From Pavlovales sp. CCMP2436 (taxonomy: Eukaryota; Haptophyta; Pavlovophyceae; Pavlovales), in contig MU631518.1 in the NCBI GenBank assembly GCA_026770615.1, positions 150,217-166,508 of the forward strand: a stretch of DNA of 16,292 nucleotides. Reading direction: 5' to 3'. This document shows, piece after piece, positions 1 to 9,178 of this stretch. The position numbers and the translations under genes were made by a program. Under the pieces are notes generated by a model. The model ran no database searches. It had not been told where the DNA came from and saw only the letters and a list, made by a program, of their open reading frames with translations. Numbering within the stretch: position 1 is the stretch's first letter; each line of letters begins with the position of its first letter.

Positions 1-160
1 CCCAAATTAAAATGGAGCACACAGACACACGCACGCACACAAACAACAACAACAACAACAACAGCAACAACAACAGCAACAGTGAGTGAGCTGCTTCGGA
101 CCGTCTGCCGGTGAGGCGCCCAAATTAAGATGGAGCACACAGACACACGCACGCACACAC
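1..160. repeat. 119-bp tandem duplication with CAA-repeat filler
   Basis: The block starting at base 1 (cccaaattaaaatggagcac) recurs at base 120 with one change and continues into the same CA-rich text for about 40 bases. Between the copies lie a CAA/CAG-type microsatellite (about 43-80) and a short unique stretch (81-119). It lies inside the intron of the topoisomerase II gene on the minus strand. No topoisomerase exon is recognisable here, so the next exon lies beyond the window. Confidence 0.75.
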
Positions 161-725
161 ACACACACGCACGCACAAACTCACTCAAACACACGCACAC
201 ACACACGCACAAACTCACGCACACGCACACAGACACACACACACTCATTCACGCACACGCACAGACGCACGCACACACAAACTCATCCATGCGCACACAC
301 GCACACGCACGCGCACGCACACACAGCACACGCACGCACACACACACAAGCACGCACGCACACACACTCACACACACGCACGCACGCGCGCGCGCACACG
401 CACACACACGCACACACACACAGACACACAATCACGCGCGCGCACATGCACACACACACACGCGCACAACACGCACACGCACATACACGCGCGCGCGCGC
501 GCACACACACACACGCACGCACGCACACACACACTCACGCACACACATACACACGCGCACGCACATGCACACGCACGCGCACATGCACACGCACGCGCAC
601 ATGCACACGCACGCACGCACATGCACAAAGACACAAAGACACGCACACACGCATACACACAGACACAAAGACACGCACACGCACATGCACAACACAGCAC
701 GCACACGCGCACAACACAACACAGC
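138..725. repeat. Giant CA/CACG alternating purine-pyrimidine microsatellite in an intron
   Basis: Nearly 590 bases of imperfect CA, CACG and CGCG alternation, with ACATGCAC-type interspersions near 560-625. On the minus strand it reads as a GT/GTGC-rich intron that begins at the splice donor of topoisomerase exon 3 (donor GTAAGTG starting at 731) and runs to the window edge. All reading frames on both strands stay open simply because the repeat lacks stop codons, so His/Thr-rich or Cys/Val-rich ORFs here are artefacts. Alternating purine-pyrimidine tracts of this length are known to favour Z-DNA. Confidence 0.95.
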
Positions 726-731
726 ACTTAC

Positions 732-3375
732 CGAGTGAGGCGAGCACTGCGCGGATCTCCTCGTTCGCGCTGATCCTGCTCGCGGGCATGTCGCGCACGT
801 TGAGAGTTTTGCCGCGCAGTGGCAGCACGCCGTATAACTGACGGCCTGGGGGGGGGGATCGAGGACAGTAAGAGGATGCAGTGTGTGTGCGTGTGTGTGT
901 GTGTGGCCAGTGATGGGAGGTGGAAGGAAGGCATTGACGCACTAAACACGTGAAAACGCACGCAGAAAACGAACAAAAACACGAGCAAACGGGAGAAATA
1001 AATGAAACGATGTCTACGCGGACCGACCACCTCATGGGCAGCACGGCAGGTTCAATCCTCGGAGTGACGTCGTTATGAACCAACGATGATGAGGGGTCTC
1101 GAGCAGAATAACGATGATGAGGGGTCTCGAGCGGAATAACGATGATGAGGGGTCTCGAGCGGAATAAAGTATAAAGTAAGAGCACGTAAAAAAAAAAAAA
1201 AAAAAAGGGGGGGGGGGGGGGGGGATGCGCGCACCCACCACCTCCAGCCCGGCCACAGCGAGTGCCTTGGCCGAGTCCCCCTCCGTCAGTATGAGCGTGC
1301 ACTCCCCCGCGCGCTTCCCGCCGGCGAGATGCGCGTCTTCGAGCTTCTCCGCGTCGCGCCGCAGGCCCTGCGATGTCGACTTGGACTTTCCTATAATATA
1401 TGAGATATTAATGTAGGGGGTTCTGGCTGGCGGTCCTAAAATACATGATATATATTATATTAATGTAGGGGGGTTCGGGCTGGCGGTACGTTTCAAGTTC
1501 AAGTCAGGCTGATCTTAGCGCTCTGACGCAGGCTCCTACGCGCTACGCCGAATTATATTAGATTCATTTGGGGTATATCATGAAGGGGGTGCTGGCTAGC
1601 GGTGTGACGAATCATATAATATATAATTTAATTCAGTAATACGTAATTCAAAATACTTCATATAATCGAATTCAATGAAATGAAAGGAAATCTTTAAACA
1701 AAATCTAAGAAAAAATAAAAAATAAAACCTGCCAGCAGCTGCATCTTAAAAATAAAAAAAGAAAACCTGCCAGCAGCTGCATCTTAAAAAAAAAAAAGAA
1801 AACCTGCCAGCAGCTGCATCTTAAAAATAAAAAATAAAACCTGCCAGCAGCTGAGGAAATAAAAAAAAAAAAACCTGCCAGCAGCTGCATCTTGATCAGC
1901 TCGACAGAAGTCCGAATCGCCTCAACCAGCCCGGGCAACTCAGCCACCTGCTTTAAAAACTTGTGCGAGAGCGTGGCGGGCTGCCCGAGTATAGAGGCGC
2001 GCGTGGTGAGTTTCTCCTTGGACTGCGAGTCAAAGGTCGGGTTGTCCACGAGGGCGGAGACGGCGAGGAAGAGGTTGGCCTTCACCATCGCGGGGGTAAC
2101 GAACTCGGCCGAGTCCCTGGCACTGCCCCTGCCGCCCGACCTAGTGGCAAGGGGCGGAGTGGCAGGGGGGGGGAACTGAGCTAAGCCCTCGGGAAATGAG
2201 GCGGCAGGCTCGCGGCGATGGCCGAAGGGCCTGCGCGCGCTTTCCCCCCGCGGCGGCCCGCACTTGTCAACCCCTTTGGCGAGCAGGGGTGCCACCGCCT
2301 TGGCGAGTAGGGGCGCCAGCGCCTTGCTGATCGTGTCGCTGAGCAGCGCCACGTGCGAGCCGCCCTTGTTGGTGTGCACGCCGTTCACGAAGCTGATCCC
2401 CGCCTCGGGCCCGTTGCCGCCCGGCGCGAAGCCAACGCCCAGCTGCCACGGGTGCAGTCCGTCGACCAGCGTGCACACGGCCACCTCGGCCGAAGCATCT
2501 TTCGCCGTGGCGCCGTCCGCGGCGGGCCGCCTCGCCTGCGCGCGCAGCGCGCTGGCACACGCGCTCGCGTAGCCCGCAAAGTCGCGCACGGGCAGCAGCT
2601 GCCCGTCGAGCGTGATACGCGCGGTGGGCCCGGCCAGCGCCGCCGCGTCGAGCACGCGCCGCCGCATGAGCCGCGCGGTGTCGCTCCCCGCGAGCGAGCC
2701 GTGCGCCATGCCCAGACGGGGCAGGTCGAGCACGAACTCGATGTGCGTGAACCCCTTCTTCTCCGCGACTGTCGTCTTCGCCTTGCGCACTGTGGGCTTG
2801 CCGGTCTCGCTCATGTTTGCGCTCCACTGCTGCTCGTAGTGCAGCGCGCGCCCCACGTCAACCGTTCGCACGGAGAACTCGCTTGAGAAGATGTTGGTCA
2901 GCTTGGCGCCCAAGCCGTGCCGGCCGCCGACGGTGCGCAGCTCCGAGTCTTTAAAGTTTGAGCCAGCGAACAGGTTGCCCAGCACGAGCTCGGGGATCCA
3001 CGTGCCCTCTGTCGCGTGCTTGGCCACATCGATGCCCGGCCCGTTGTTAGCGACGCTGATGCGCCCGCTCGCCTCATCGATCGTCACGTCGATCTGGTCG
3101 GCGGCGCTCGAGCGCTGCCGCGCGTCGAGAGCGTTGACAAGAATCTCGTCAAACACCTTGAGCACACTTGGCACGTACGCGCAGCGGCGCAGCGCGAGCT
3201 TGGCGCCGCGCGCGTCCTCCACGATCCACTGCACGTCCGTCGTGAGCTCGGTCGAACCAATGTACATGGCCGGCCGGATGAGCACGTGCTTCACCGGATC
3301 TAGTACCTCGTAAGTGGTCAGTGGCCGCCGGAGCGTCCGCCAGGCCGGCCGCAACCGCACCACCGCACGCAGCAT
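732..3375 (-). CDS. TOP2: DNA topoisomerase II (type IIA), probably organelle-targeted; partial, three exons visible
   Basis: ATP-dependent topoisomerase that passes one DNA duplex through another. Exons on the minus strand are 3375-1875, 1390-1235 and 845-732. Each junction is GT-AG and phase 1, giving about 590 continuous residues. Exon 1 carries the GHKL ATPase domain: FDEILVNALD at 75-84, NNGPGI at 110-115, GGRHGLGAKL at 150-159, then SFVNGVHTNKGGSHV at 328-342 and NPTFDSQSKE near 430. Exon 2 carries the TOPRIM start (ECTLILTEGDSAKALA), and exon 3 continues YGVLPLRGKTLNVRD as in eukaryotic TOP2. The remaining TOPRIM acidic residues and the cleavage domain lie off the left edge. The first 20 residues are Arg-rich with almost no acid (MLRAVVRLRPAWRTLRRPLT), which suggests a mitochondrial or plastid presequence (inference). 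A 41-codon stretch at 2263-2141 has no counterpart in TOP2 and is bounded by GT and AG, so it may be an intron. Confidence 0.93.
1082..1165. repeat. 28-bp tandem repeat, three copies, in topoisomerase intron
   Basis: The unit aacgatgatgaggggtctcg plus agc(a/g)gaat occurs at 1082, 1110 and 1138 with a single A/G difference. It lies in the intron between exons 2 and 3 of the topoisomerase gene. It carries XhoI-like CTCGAG in every copy. No function is evident. Confidence 0.9.
1188..1224. repeat. A19-G18 homopolymer block beside a splice donor
   Basis: Nineteen A followed by eighteen G on the plus strand. On the minus strand this reads C18 then T19, starting about ten bases inside the intron that follows topoisomerase exon 2 (donor at 1234). 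The G18 run can form a G-quadruplex on the plus strand. Exact homopolymer lengths are prone to sequencing error. Confidence 0.9.
1405..1603. repeat. Three diverged copies of a ~30-bp repeat in topoisomerase intron
   Basis: The motif taatgtagggggttctggct followed by ggcggt appears near 1409-1434, again near 1461-1487, and in a more diverged form (atgaagggggtgctggctag) near 1580-1603. AT-rich spacers with TATAT separate them. All lie in the intron between exons 1 and 2 of the topoisomerase gene. Confidence 0.7.
1728..1893 (-). repeat. Five-copy repeat of the exon 1 end plus its splice donor
   Basis: On the minus strand the last bases of topoisomerase exon 1, AAGATGCAGCTGCTGGCAG, followed by GTTTT, are repeated four more times inside the following intron. 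On the plus strand the units start at 1728, 1766, 1803, 1840 and 1874, with spacings of 38, 37, 37 and 34. Between copies lie T-rich tracts that end in AAG, so three of the intronic copies look like a 16-base micro-exon with a pyrimidine tract, AG and GT. The copy at 1840 is altered, with TTTCCTCAG before CTGCTGGCAG. The genuine donor is taken as the copy at 1874 because joining it to exon 2 keeps the reading frame (Gly codon split G|GA). Confidence 0.85.
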
Positions 3376-3846
3376 CGCGGATCACGTATTTGGCGCGGAG
3401 TGTGAGCCAGCCATCGCGGCACTTTTCAAACGTGAGATTTCTGTCATCTTATTATTTTAAACTACGACTTACTTATAGAAAGGTGGGCGGGTGGGTTGCA
3501 GACATTCAGGGGTGGTCTCCGAGCGTGTGGGCGTGACAGCAGTCAGTCATCCAGGCAGCGTGTCTAGGCGTCGAAAACCGACCACATCTCCCGTCGGAGG
3601 TGGTATGCGCCCTCGACCCACTCATCGGGGATGCCGTCGACGCCATCAGCGTGTGCGTCGGTGCCGCATCTCATTCTGCCGCATGGTTGTCGCTTCTTTC
3701 GTCCCAAATTTTCCCCCGACACTGCCGCCATTTAAAAATACGAACCATGATTTTGAGGGGAGCGAGGTACGAACGAGAGCACAAACGAGCGAACGAGGAA
3801 GTTCAGATCAGGCAAGGGAAGCGAGGCCGAGCACGCACCGACGGCG
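3376..3846. promoter_or_regulatory. Divergent upstream region with an E2F-like site next to the topoisomerase start
   Basis: This 471-bp gap separates the start codons of the minus-strand topoisomerase gene and the plus-strand ELM2 gene, so it should hold both promoters and 5' untranslated sequence. TTTGGCGC at 3389-3396 matches the E2F consensus TTTSSCGC and sits 13 bases upstream of the topoisomerase ATG. An AT-rich patch at 3448-3480 and another (catttaaaaatacg) near 3728 are possible core-promoter positions. No clear TATA box was identified. Roles are inferred from position. Confidence 0.45.
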
Positions 3847-6234
3847 ATGGAGGGCGTGCCCGTCGCCGTGGACCTTGCGCCGCGCTCGCCGCCGCCCAAG
3901 AAGCCGATCGGCTCTTTCCCCGAGATCCACTACTCGCCGGGCAAGCTCTACACCTCCTTCCGCATCGCGGACGGCAAGAGCCCGCTCGCGTGGCGGAAGA
4001 CCAAGGTCTTCCAGGCGGACCAGTCGCCGGGCTCGGCCGAGCCGGACGCATCCGTCAGTCCCTCGCCCGCGCGCATGCGCCGCGCCTCCCGCCGCCTCGA
4101 CACGAGCGGTGGACCCGGCGGCTCGGGAGAGACGACGCCCACGCGGCTCCCCGCGCCCTCCATCGCCGACGCGCTCTTCCGCGCCAACGTGCCGGCCGCG
4201 CGGCTGCTGCAGCGGCTGCAGGGGAATAAGAACCTGCCACCGCTCGTGCGCAAGCGCGAACACGACTACGTGCAGCGCCGCCTGCTCGCGCTGGTACAGC
4301 TTGCCGAGCCCAGAACGGAAGCGCAGCTCGACGAGCTCCGCAAGGCCGCCGCGACCGCGCGCGACTTGCCGACGGACGCCGAGCTGCCCGCGCTCGAGCG
4401 GCGCTTCGCCAAGGCGGCCGCTGCCCGCAGCGCGCTCAGCGCCGCCGCCAAGCTCGGCGTGCAAAAGTCCGCGGGGAGAGGCGCGAAGCCGGGGCGGGGC
4501 GCCAAGGTTACCCCGCTCGGCAAGGGCGGCACGCCCAAGCGCAGGCGGCCGGCCGAGTTGGAGGATGAGGCGTTGCCCATCAGCGGCGGCGTCTCCAAGA
4601 TTTCCGGCCGCACGCTCTACATCCCCGCGCGGCTGCGCGGCGAGCCCGCTTCCGAGCGCAAGGGCAAGCGCGGCACGCCCGCGCGCGCCGGCGCGCCCGC
4701 AGAGAACGGCACCAGCACCCTCGGCAACGGCAGCTCCGCACGCAAGGTGCTTAAGGGACCGGGCGGTGCTCGGATCAAGGTGCCCGGAGTGGTACGCGCG
4801 CGCTTGCGCCCCGCTTGCCGCGCCGTGCGCCGCGTCGCCCTGCGCCCCGCCTGCGAGAGCTGCTTCGTTCGCGCGCGAGCGCCGCTCAGAGCTCGCACTA
4901 CGCGTTCAAGCCTCACGCCCACCCAACCCCCCTCGCCCACTTGTGCGCGCACAGAACTACGGCTCGCCCTTCTCGCCGGGGGGCACGCCCATGTCCCCGG
5001 GCGAGCACCTGCGCGAGCGCCACTCGGTGCGCGTGGGGGAGGGCTACCAGGCCGAACTCCCCGCGGAGGAGGCGGAGGAGGAGCCCGCCAAGCACTTCGC
5101 CGCCTCCATCACCGACCGCGAGGACATGCTGATCTGGTCGCCGCCCGAGGCTCGCAGCCGCACGCCCTCGCGCACGCGTAGCGAAGGCCCAGCCGCGCAG
5201 GACGGGCTGAGCACGAGCGAGGAGGTCGACCGGTTCCTCGCCAAGATGCGCGTCCTCGCCACGGCCAAGCCGTCGGAGGCGGGGGGCACCTACAGCATCG
5301 GCGGGCCCACGCAGGAGCGCTGCCTGGAGCTGCTGCTCGCGCACGGCTACGGCGTGCAGGCGGCGCAGGAGGCGATTGCGGCGGAGCAGCACACGTACGT
5401 CACGTGGAACCAGGTGCGTAAAAAAGAAAAAGAAAAAAGAAGAAGCAATTCATCAATCAATCTATCAATCAATTAATTGTTGTACATATAATAGTTCTTT
5501 GAGCGTCTACCGACTAGGTGCGCTTTGATTGCGTGAACTGTTGAATAGTTATGAGCATATGATTATGATTATTGCTGTTTTTTAATATTTATTCATAATC
5601 AGAATATATTTTAATTCTAATCATGATTATTATTATCTCCGGCGCACCCTGGCTTGGACCCGAGCTACAACCCAACCAAAATATCGAGCACGTGCTTACG
5701 CCACCCCTTGCGGTGCCATTGCCCTCCCCCCCCCACCCACCACACACACAACTCAAACCCCCATCCACCCTTTCGCTCTCTCCCATCCCCCCCTCTCTCT
5801 CACACGCACAACTCACGCACACACCCACAATAGACATACACATACACATGCCTGCCTAACCGTTGCTCTCACGCGCGCCCGCCCCTACCCCCCCTCCCCC
5901 TTCCCCCCCTCCGCAGCGTGAGATCCGAACCTTCAACGTGAGTCTGAAGAGTAACGGCTTCTTCCTCGCCGACCAGGGTGACCAGGACGTGTGCTACGAG
6001 GCGAACCTGCGCGCCGTGCAGAAGGACGTGAAGACCAAGGCGGTCGAGCAGGTCACCAACTACTTCTACCTGAGAGACCCGCGGACCCTCGTGCAGAGCT
6101 TATCACAAGCTGTGCGTCCGGGGGCGGCCTCACCCGCACCGCAGGGCCCTCCGCGCGCACAGTCGCCGGCGCCGTCGTCCGCTGCTCCGAGCGCGTCCGT
6201 CGGAGCCCCGTCGGCTTTTGGCAGTCAGGCCTAG
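3847..6234 (+). CDS. ELM2-SANT domain chromatin protein (CoREST/MTA/MIER-like), three exons
   Basis: Exons are 3847-4791, 4955-5413 and 5917-6234. All junctions are GT-AG, phase 0, giving 573 residues. Exon 1 encodes a basic, Ala/Arg/Pro-rich N-terminus without a recognised domain. Exon 2 holds an ELM2 signature, VRVGEGYQAELP at about residues 340-351, then LIWSPPE, and the helical tail LELLLAHGYGVQAAQEAI. Exon 3 continues a SANT fold: W466 and EIRTF at the start, KTKAVEQVTNYFYL at the end. ELM2-SANT pairs in other eukaryotes bind class I histone deacetylases and nucleosomes, so a nuclear corepressor subunit is the likely role (family knowledge). The C-terminus is a Pro/Ala/Ser tail ending in a TAG stop. 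The ATG at 3847 follows a GC-rich leader, and longer ORFs in other frames across exon 1 are shadows. Confidence 0.85.
5414..5916 (+). other. Intron 2 of the ELM2-SANT gene, compositionally split
   Basis: This 503-bp intron starts GTGCGTAA and ends CCTCCGCAG. Its first half is AT-rich (purine run after the donor, then a TAT/ATT-rich stretch to about 5635). Its second half is C-rich with CA and CT repeats (5710-5915). CTAAC near 5856, sixty bases before the acceptor, matches a branch-point consensus. No coding potential was seen. Confidence 0.75.
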
Positions 6235-6575
6235 CGACCACTGCGACGTGTCATCCGGTCTGACTCGATAGATGGACGGAGCTCGGCGCCGGGGTACCTT
6301 CCATGGATCGCAACGCACCCGTAAACGTGCAATAACTCATTACATATTTCGATAATCAACTGCCTAGTTAGAAGTAACTTAGTTATAACAATAATTGTTT
6401 TAAAGAGTAGTTAACTAACTGAAGTGTAGCTAAAGTAATCATTGTGGCGAGTTCAAATCATTAGAATATAATTGGACTACATTAATATAACTGGATTCAA
6501 GCTGAATGGTCGCCCTCGGTCGCCCTCGGCCACTACCGGCATGATGTAATGACGACTCAGACGAGTGAACGCAGC
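6235..6575. other. Convergent intergenic region
   Basis: Both neighbours end here: the ELM2-SANT gene at 6234 and, in the spliced model, the phosphatase gene at 6576. The stretch 6330-6490 is AT-rich, and a short direct repeat of tcgccctcgg lies near 6509-6530. No AATAAA signal, RNA gene or coding exon was found. Confidence 0.6.
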
Positions 6576-7577
6576 TCACTTGCCATTCATCAAGGATGGA
6601 ACTTCGGGCGACTTCGGGCCGTGCAGCAACTCGTAGCCGCGGAGACCTGCAGATCAACGCAAGGCGGGATGCAATGGGGGGGTGGGGGGGGTTGAGGGCA
6701 TATGGGAGGCCACATCAATCAGATCAGGAGCAGAGTGAGGGGCTGCTCGGCCCGACCGACCAGCTGGCCCGAACAGGTAACGAACAAAAATATAAAATCA
6801 AACAGAAAACTTCCGGCGCGGCGGTGGGCGCTCACCGAGGGGAGGGTGCGCCACGATGGGCGGGCAGACCGAGAAGTCGAGCGACCCGCCGGCTGACGCG
6901 CGCACCACGCACGGCGCAACGGTGCAGTTCTCGCAGTCCACGCCTGTCAGCGCCTCGATCACGCCCCAGTGGCAGACGAGCGCAATGCGAGACGCTTTCG
7001 AGGCCATCAACTCCTTCTTGAGCTCCTCGATCGACTCGCGCCAGAGAGCGAAGAGCCCTTCCTCGTCATCGTGCATGCTGCTCTCCATCGCCGGGTCCCA
7101 CCAGCGAGAAGCCAGCTTCACACGATCAAGGCCGCGCAGCTTGTGCGCGCCGGGCAGGTCACAGACCCTGGGCCAGCGCTGCTCGTCGCTCGTCCCGTCC
7201 GTGCCCGCCAAGAGCGCTGCCAAGTGCCGGCCACGGTTCTCTGAGCAGTGCAGCCAGCCCTCCCTGGCGAAGGGGGTGACGTAGATTGGGCAGTCCGTAT
7301 GCTGGAAGATACGGCACGCCGTCTCCATCGCCCTCACGAGCGGCGAGCACCACACCTCCTCGACGTCCCAAGTCGGGGCGACGCCGGCCCATGAGGTGGC
7401 CTGGCTGCGCCCGAGCTCCGTGACGGGCGCGTCCAGCCACCGCAAGCCCTGGTGGTCCGCCTCGGCCTCTTCACCCGCCGCGTTGGCCACGGACTGGCCG
7501 TGTCGAATAAGTATGATCTGCTTCCACGCCACGCCGACGGCCAGCGACCGCGGCCGGTGCGGGTCGAGGTCGTGCAT
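6576..7577 (-). CDS. Histidine phosphatase, phosphoglycerate mutase-like family
   Basis: Branch-1 histidine phosphatase acting on a phosphate ester; the substrate cannot be told. From the ATG at 7577 the catalytic motif LIRHGQS starts at residue 23 (nucleophile His26), followed by DAPVTELGRSQA, then SPLVRAMETA, and the second catalytic His in LVCHWGVIEAL. Two ends are possible. Read straight through, the frame stops at 6798 after RRKFSV (259 aa). A good donor (G|GTGAGCGC, intron starting at 6835) and acceptor (GATCTGCAG ending at 6647) would join in phase to a second exon at 6646-6576 encoding GLRGYELLHGPKSPEVPSL and then MNGK-stop, about 270 aa. The coordinates given here use the spliced model. 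The open frame extends upstream of 7577 without an ATG to about 7655, where TTGTGCAG could be an acceptor, so an extra 5' exon is not excluded. Confidence 0.82.
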
Positions 7578-7835
7578 CGCCGGGTCGGAGCAAGAACTGG
7601 CGGCCTCTACGTGTGCTGCTGTGGCCCCAGGACCCCACCGGGCTTCCACCTGCACAACCCGCCCGACAAACCGCCAACACCAACGCGAACTGGCTAGCAG
7701 TTAGCGCAGGCCGCAGCTGGGCAAACTGGCAGGGGGTAAATCTCACTGAAACACGATTTTAGCCCTCGATCCAAAATGGCGGGCCGCCTGTCGGGCGCCC
7801 GCCGCTCGCTCACCGGGGGGCTCCGGGCGGTCGAA
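7578..7835. promoter_or_regulatory. Upstream region of the phosphatase gene
   Basis: This region lies between the phosphatase start and the left inverted repeat. It should contain the phosphatase promoter on the minus strand. On that strand a donor-like CCCG|GTGAGC (GT at 7813-7812) and an acceptor-like GTGCAG (ending at 7654) bracket a possible first intron, which would place a 5' exon in the inverted repeat. Nothing else was recognised. Confidence 0.35.
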
Positions 7836-8205
7836 AGACCAGCAGATGTGGCACAGCCGGTATGTGACGCCCTCGATGACCCACTTCCAAGTGGCCTCTG
7901 TGCTTCTCCCTGCGCCGAGGGTGCGAGCGAGGCTCGCAAGGGGGTACCCCGGCGCGTGCGTCCATGTGCGACGTTCTTGCACCTGTCACCACCCGCTCGT
8001 CCCCTGTGCACGCGTATTTGCAGTGACGCGCTGCGCGAGTGGCAACCCGGTTACCTAAGCCTATGGGCCACCCAGTGCAAGTCCGCGGGTGCCCACTACA
8101 CCTCTGCAATACCAAACGTAGGATGGCCGGAGGTGACGGACACGATCGAGTGCGATTTCAGCGCTCACTGCGCCCCTTGCGCCCCCCTACGCGCGTGTGT
8201 GCGCC
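7836..8205 (+). repeat. Left 370-bp inverted repeat arm
   Basis: Pairs with 10991-11360. Both strands hold open frames. On the plus strand one reads ...LWATQC(K/M)SAGAHYTSA and later ECDFSAHCAPCAP. On the minus strand one reads KW(V/I)IEGVTYRLCHICWS. Mismatches cluster in the outer 145 bases (about nine) compared with the inner 225 (about four). Confidence 0.9.
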
Positions 8206-9036
8206 ATCGACAGGCGCAGCTCCCACGCGTCGACCGTGGTATTGGTGCGCGTGGCGGGGCCGAGAGCCTGATGGGTGCGCCCGGCGTCTGCATCCTCCCC
8301 GGCTGCCCGAACTCGCGGCTGAACCTGGCGCGTAAGGGTCAGCTTTACTGCACATCGCCGAGATGCTTGCAGGAGGAGGGAGAGCACGCGGTGTGCTACC
8401 ACTTGTGCCAAGTAAGAGGGGCAAATTGGCAGACACTGTACGACGGGAATGGAGCCTGCTCGCGGGCGGGAGGCGATGCTCACGGCGGAGGCGCGGGGCG
8501 GCCCGGCTACTCCTCGCGCAACTCCCCGCGCGGCTCGCGCTCCACTTGGCGACCGAGCTGCATATTGTCGCGCCGCTCGTGCTTGAGCCGAATACAAGCT
8601 GCGTGGCGGCGACCGTGAGCGGTGGGGACATTCGCGGTGGGGACGCGGCAGGGGACTTGGCTGGTCTGGCCGACGATGGCGATAGTGACGGTGGCAGCCT
8701 TCACGATATCCAGTCGCTCGTCCGCACTCGCTTCATGCCGGCGGCACTTTTCAAAACCCAACACTGGCTGCAGGCTGTTCCGTACGCTGACGTGGACGCC
8801 TACACGCTCGACGGCGATGTAGGCAAGCTGATGCGCAACGCCGTCCCACACATCGCCGCGGCCATTTAAGTCTGTGGCGGCCTCGAGAAGCTGCTCAACC
8901 TCATCGAATACACTCGCCCCTACAAGGTATGAATCCTTTGTGTTGCCGAACTATTATTATCGATCATTTTGTTAACAGTGTATTAATTAATTTTAAAATA
9001 ATCGATGTATAACTATATTTATAGTATACATATACA

Positions 9037-9076
9037 TACTTACACATATACATGCACTCATATATATACATATATG

Positions 9077-9111
<35 letters not shown>

Positions 9112-9178
9112 GTATATATACATGTATATATATGTATATGTATATATATATATAAATGTATATATAGTTAAAATAACT
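9037..9178. repeat. TA/TACA microsatellite in intron
   Basis: About 140 bases of TATATA, TACATA and TATGTA text within the 324-bp intron at 8927-9250 of the unrecognised gene. It is highly self-complementary. ORFs of Tyr, Ile and Thr here are repeat artefacts. Confidence 0.9.

Noticed and set aside
86..1302. Long His/Thr-rich plus-strand and Cys/Val-rich minus-strand ORFs across the left end
   Set aside because: They are produced by the CA/CACG microsatellite, which lacks stops in every frame. Only 732-845 on the minus strand matches a protein family (topoisomerase II).
1082..1893. Regularly spaced repeats of 28 bp and about 37 bp, CRISPR-like at first glance
   Set aside because: The spacers are homopolymeric or absent, the units lie in spliceosomal introns, and the genome is eukaryotic.
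3491..5476. 661-codon plus-strand ORF
   Set aside because: Most of it is a Ser/Arg/Pro-rich shadow of the ELM2 gene's first exon in another frame. Only its part at 4955-5413 is real, as exon 2.
7776..8270. Start of the unknown gene at ATG 7776 through the left inverted repeat
   Set aside because: The frame is open, but the stretch outside the arm has no protein-like conservation and no supporting splice evidence. The start of the gene is left undecided.
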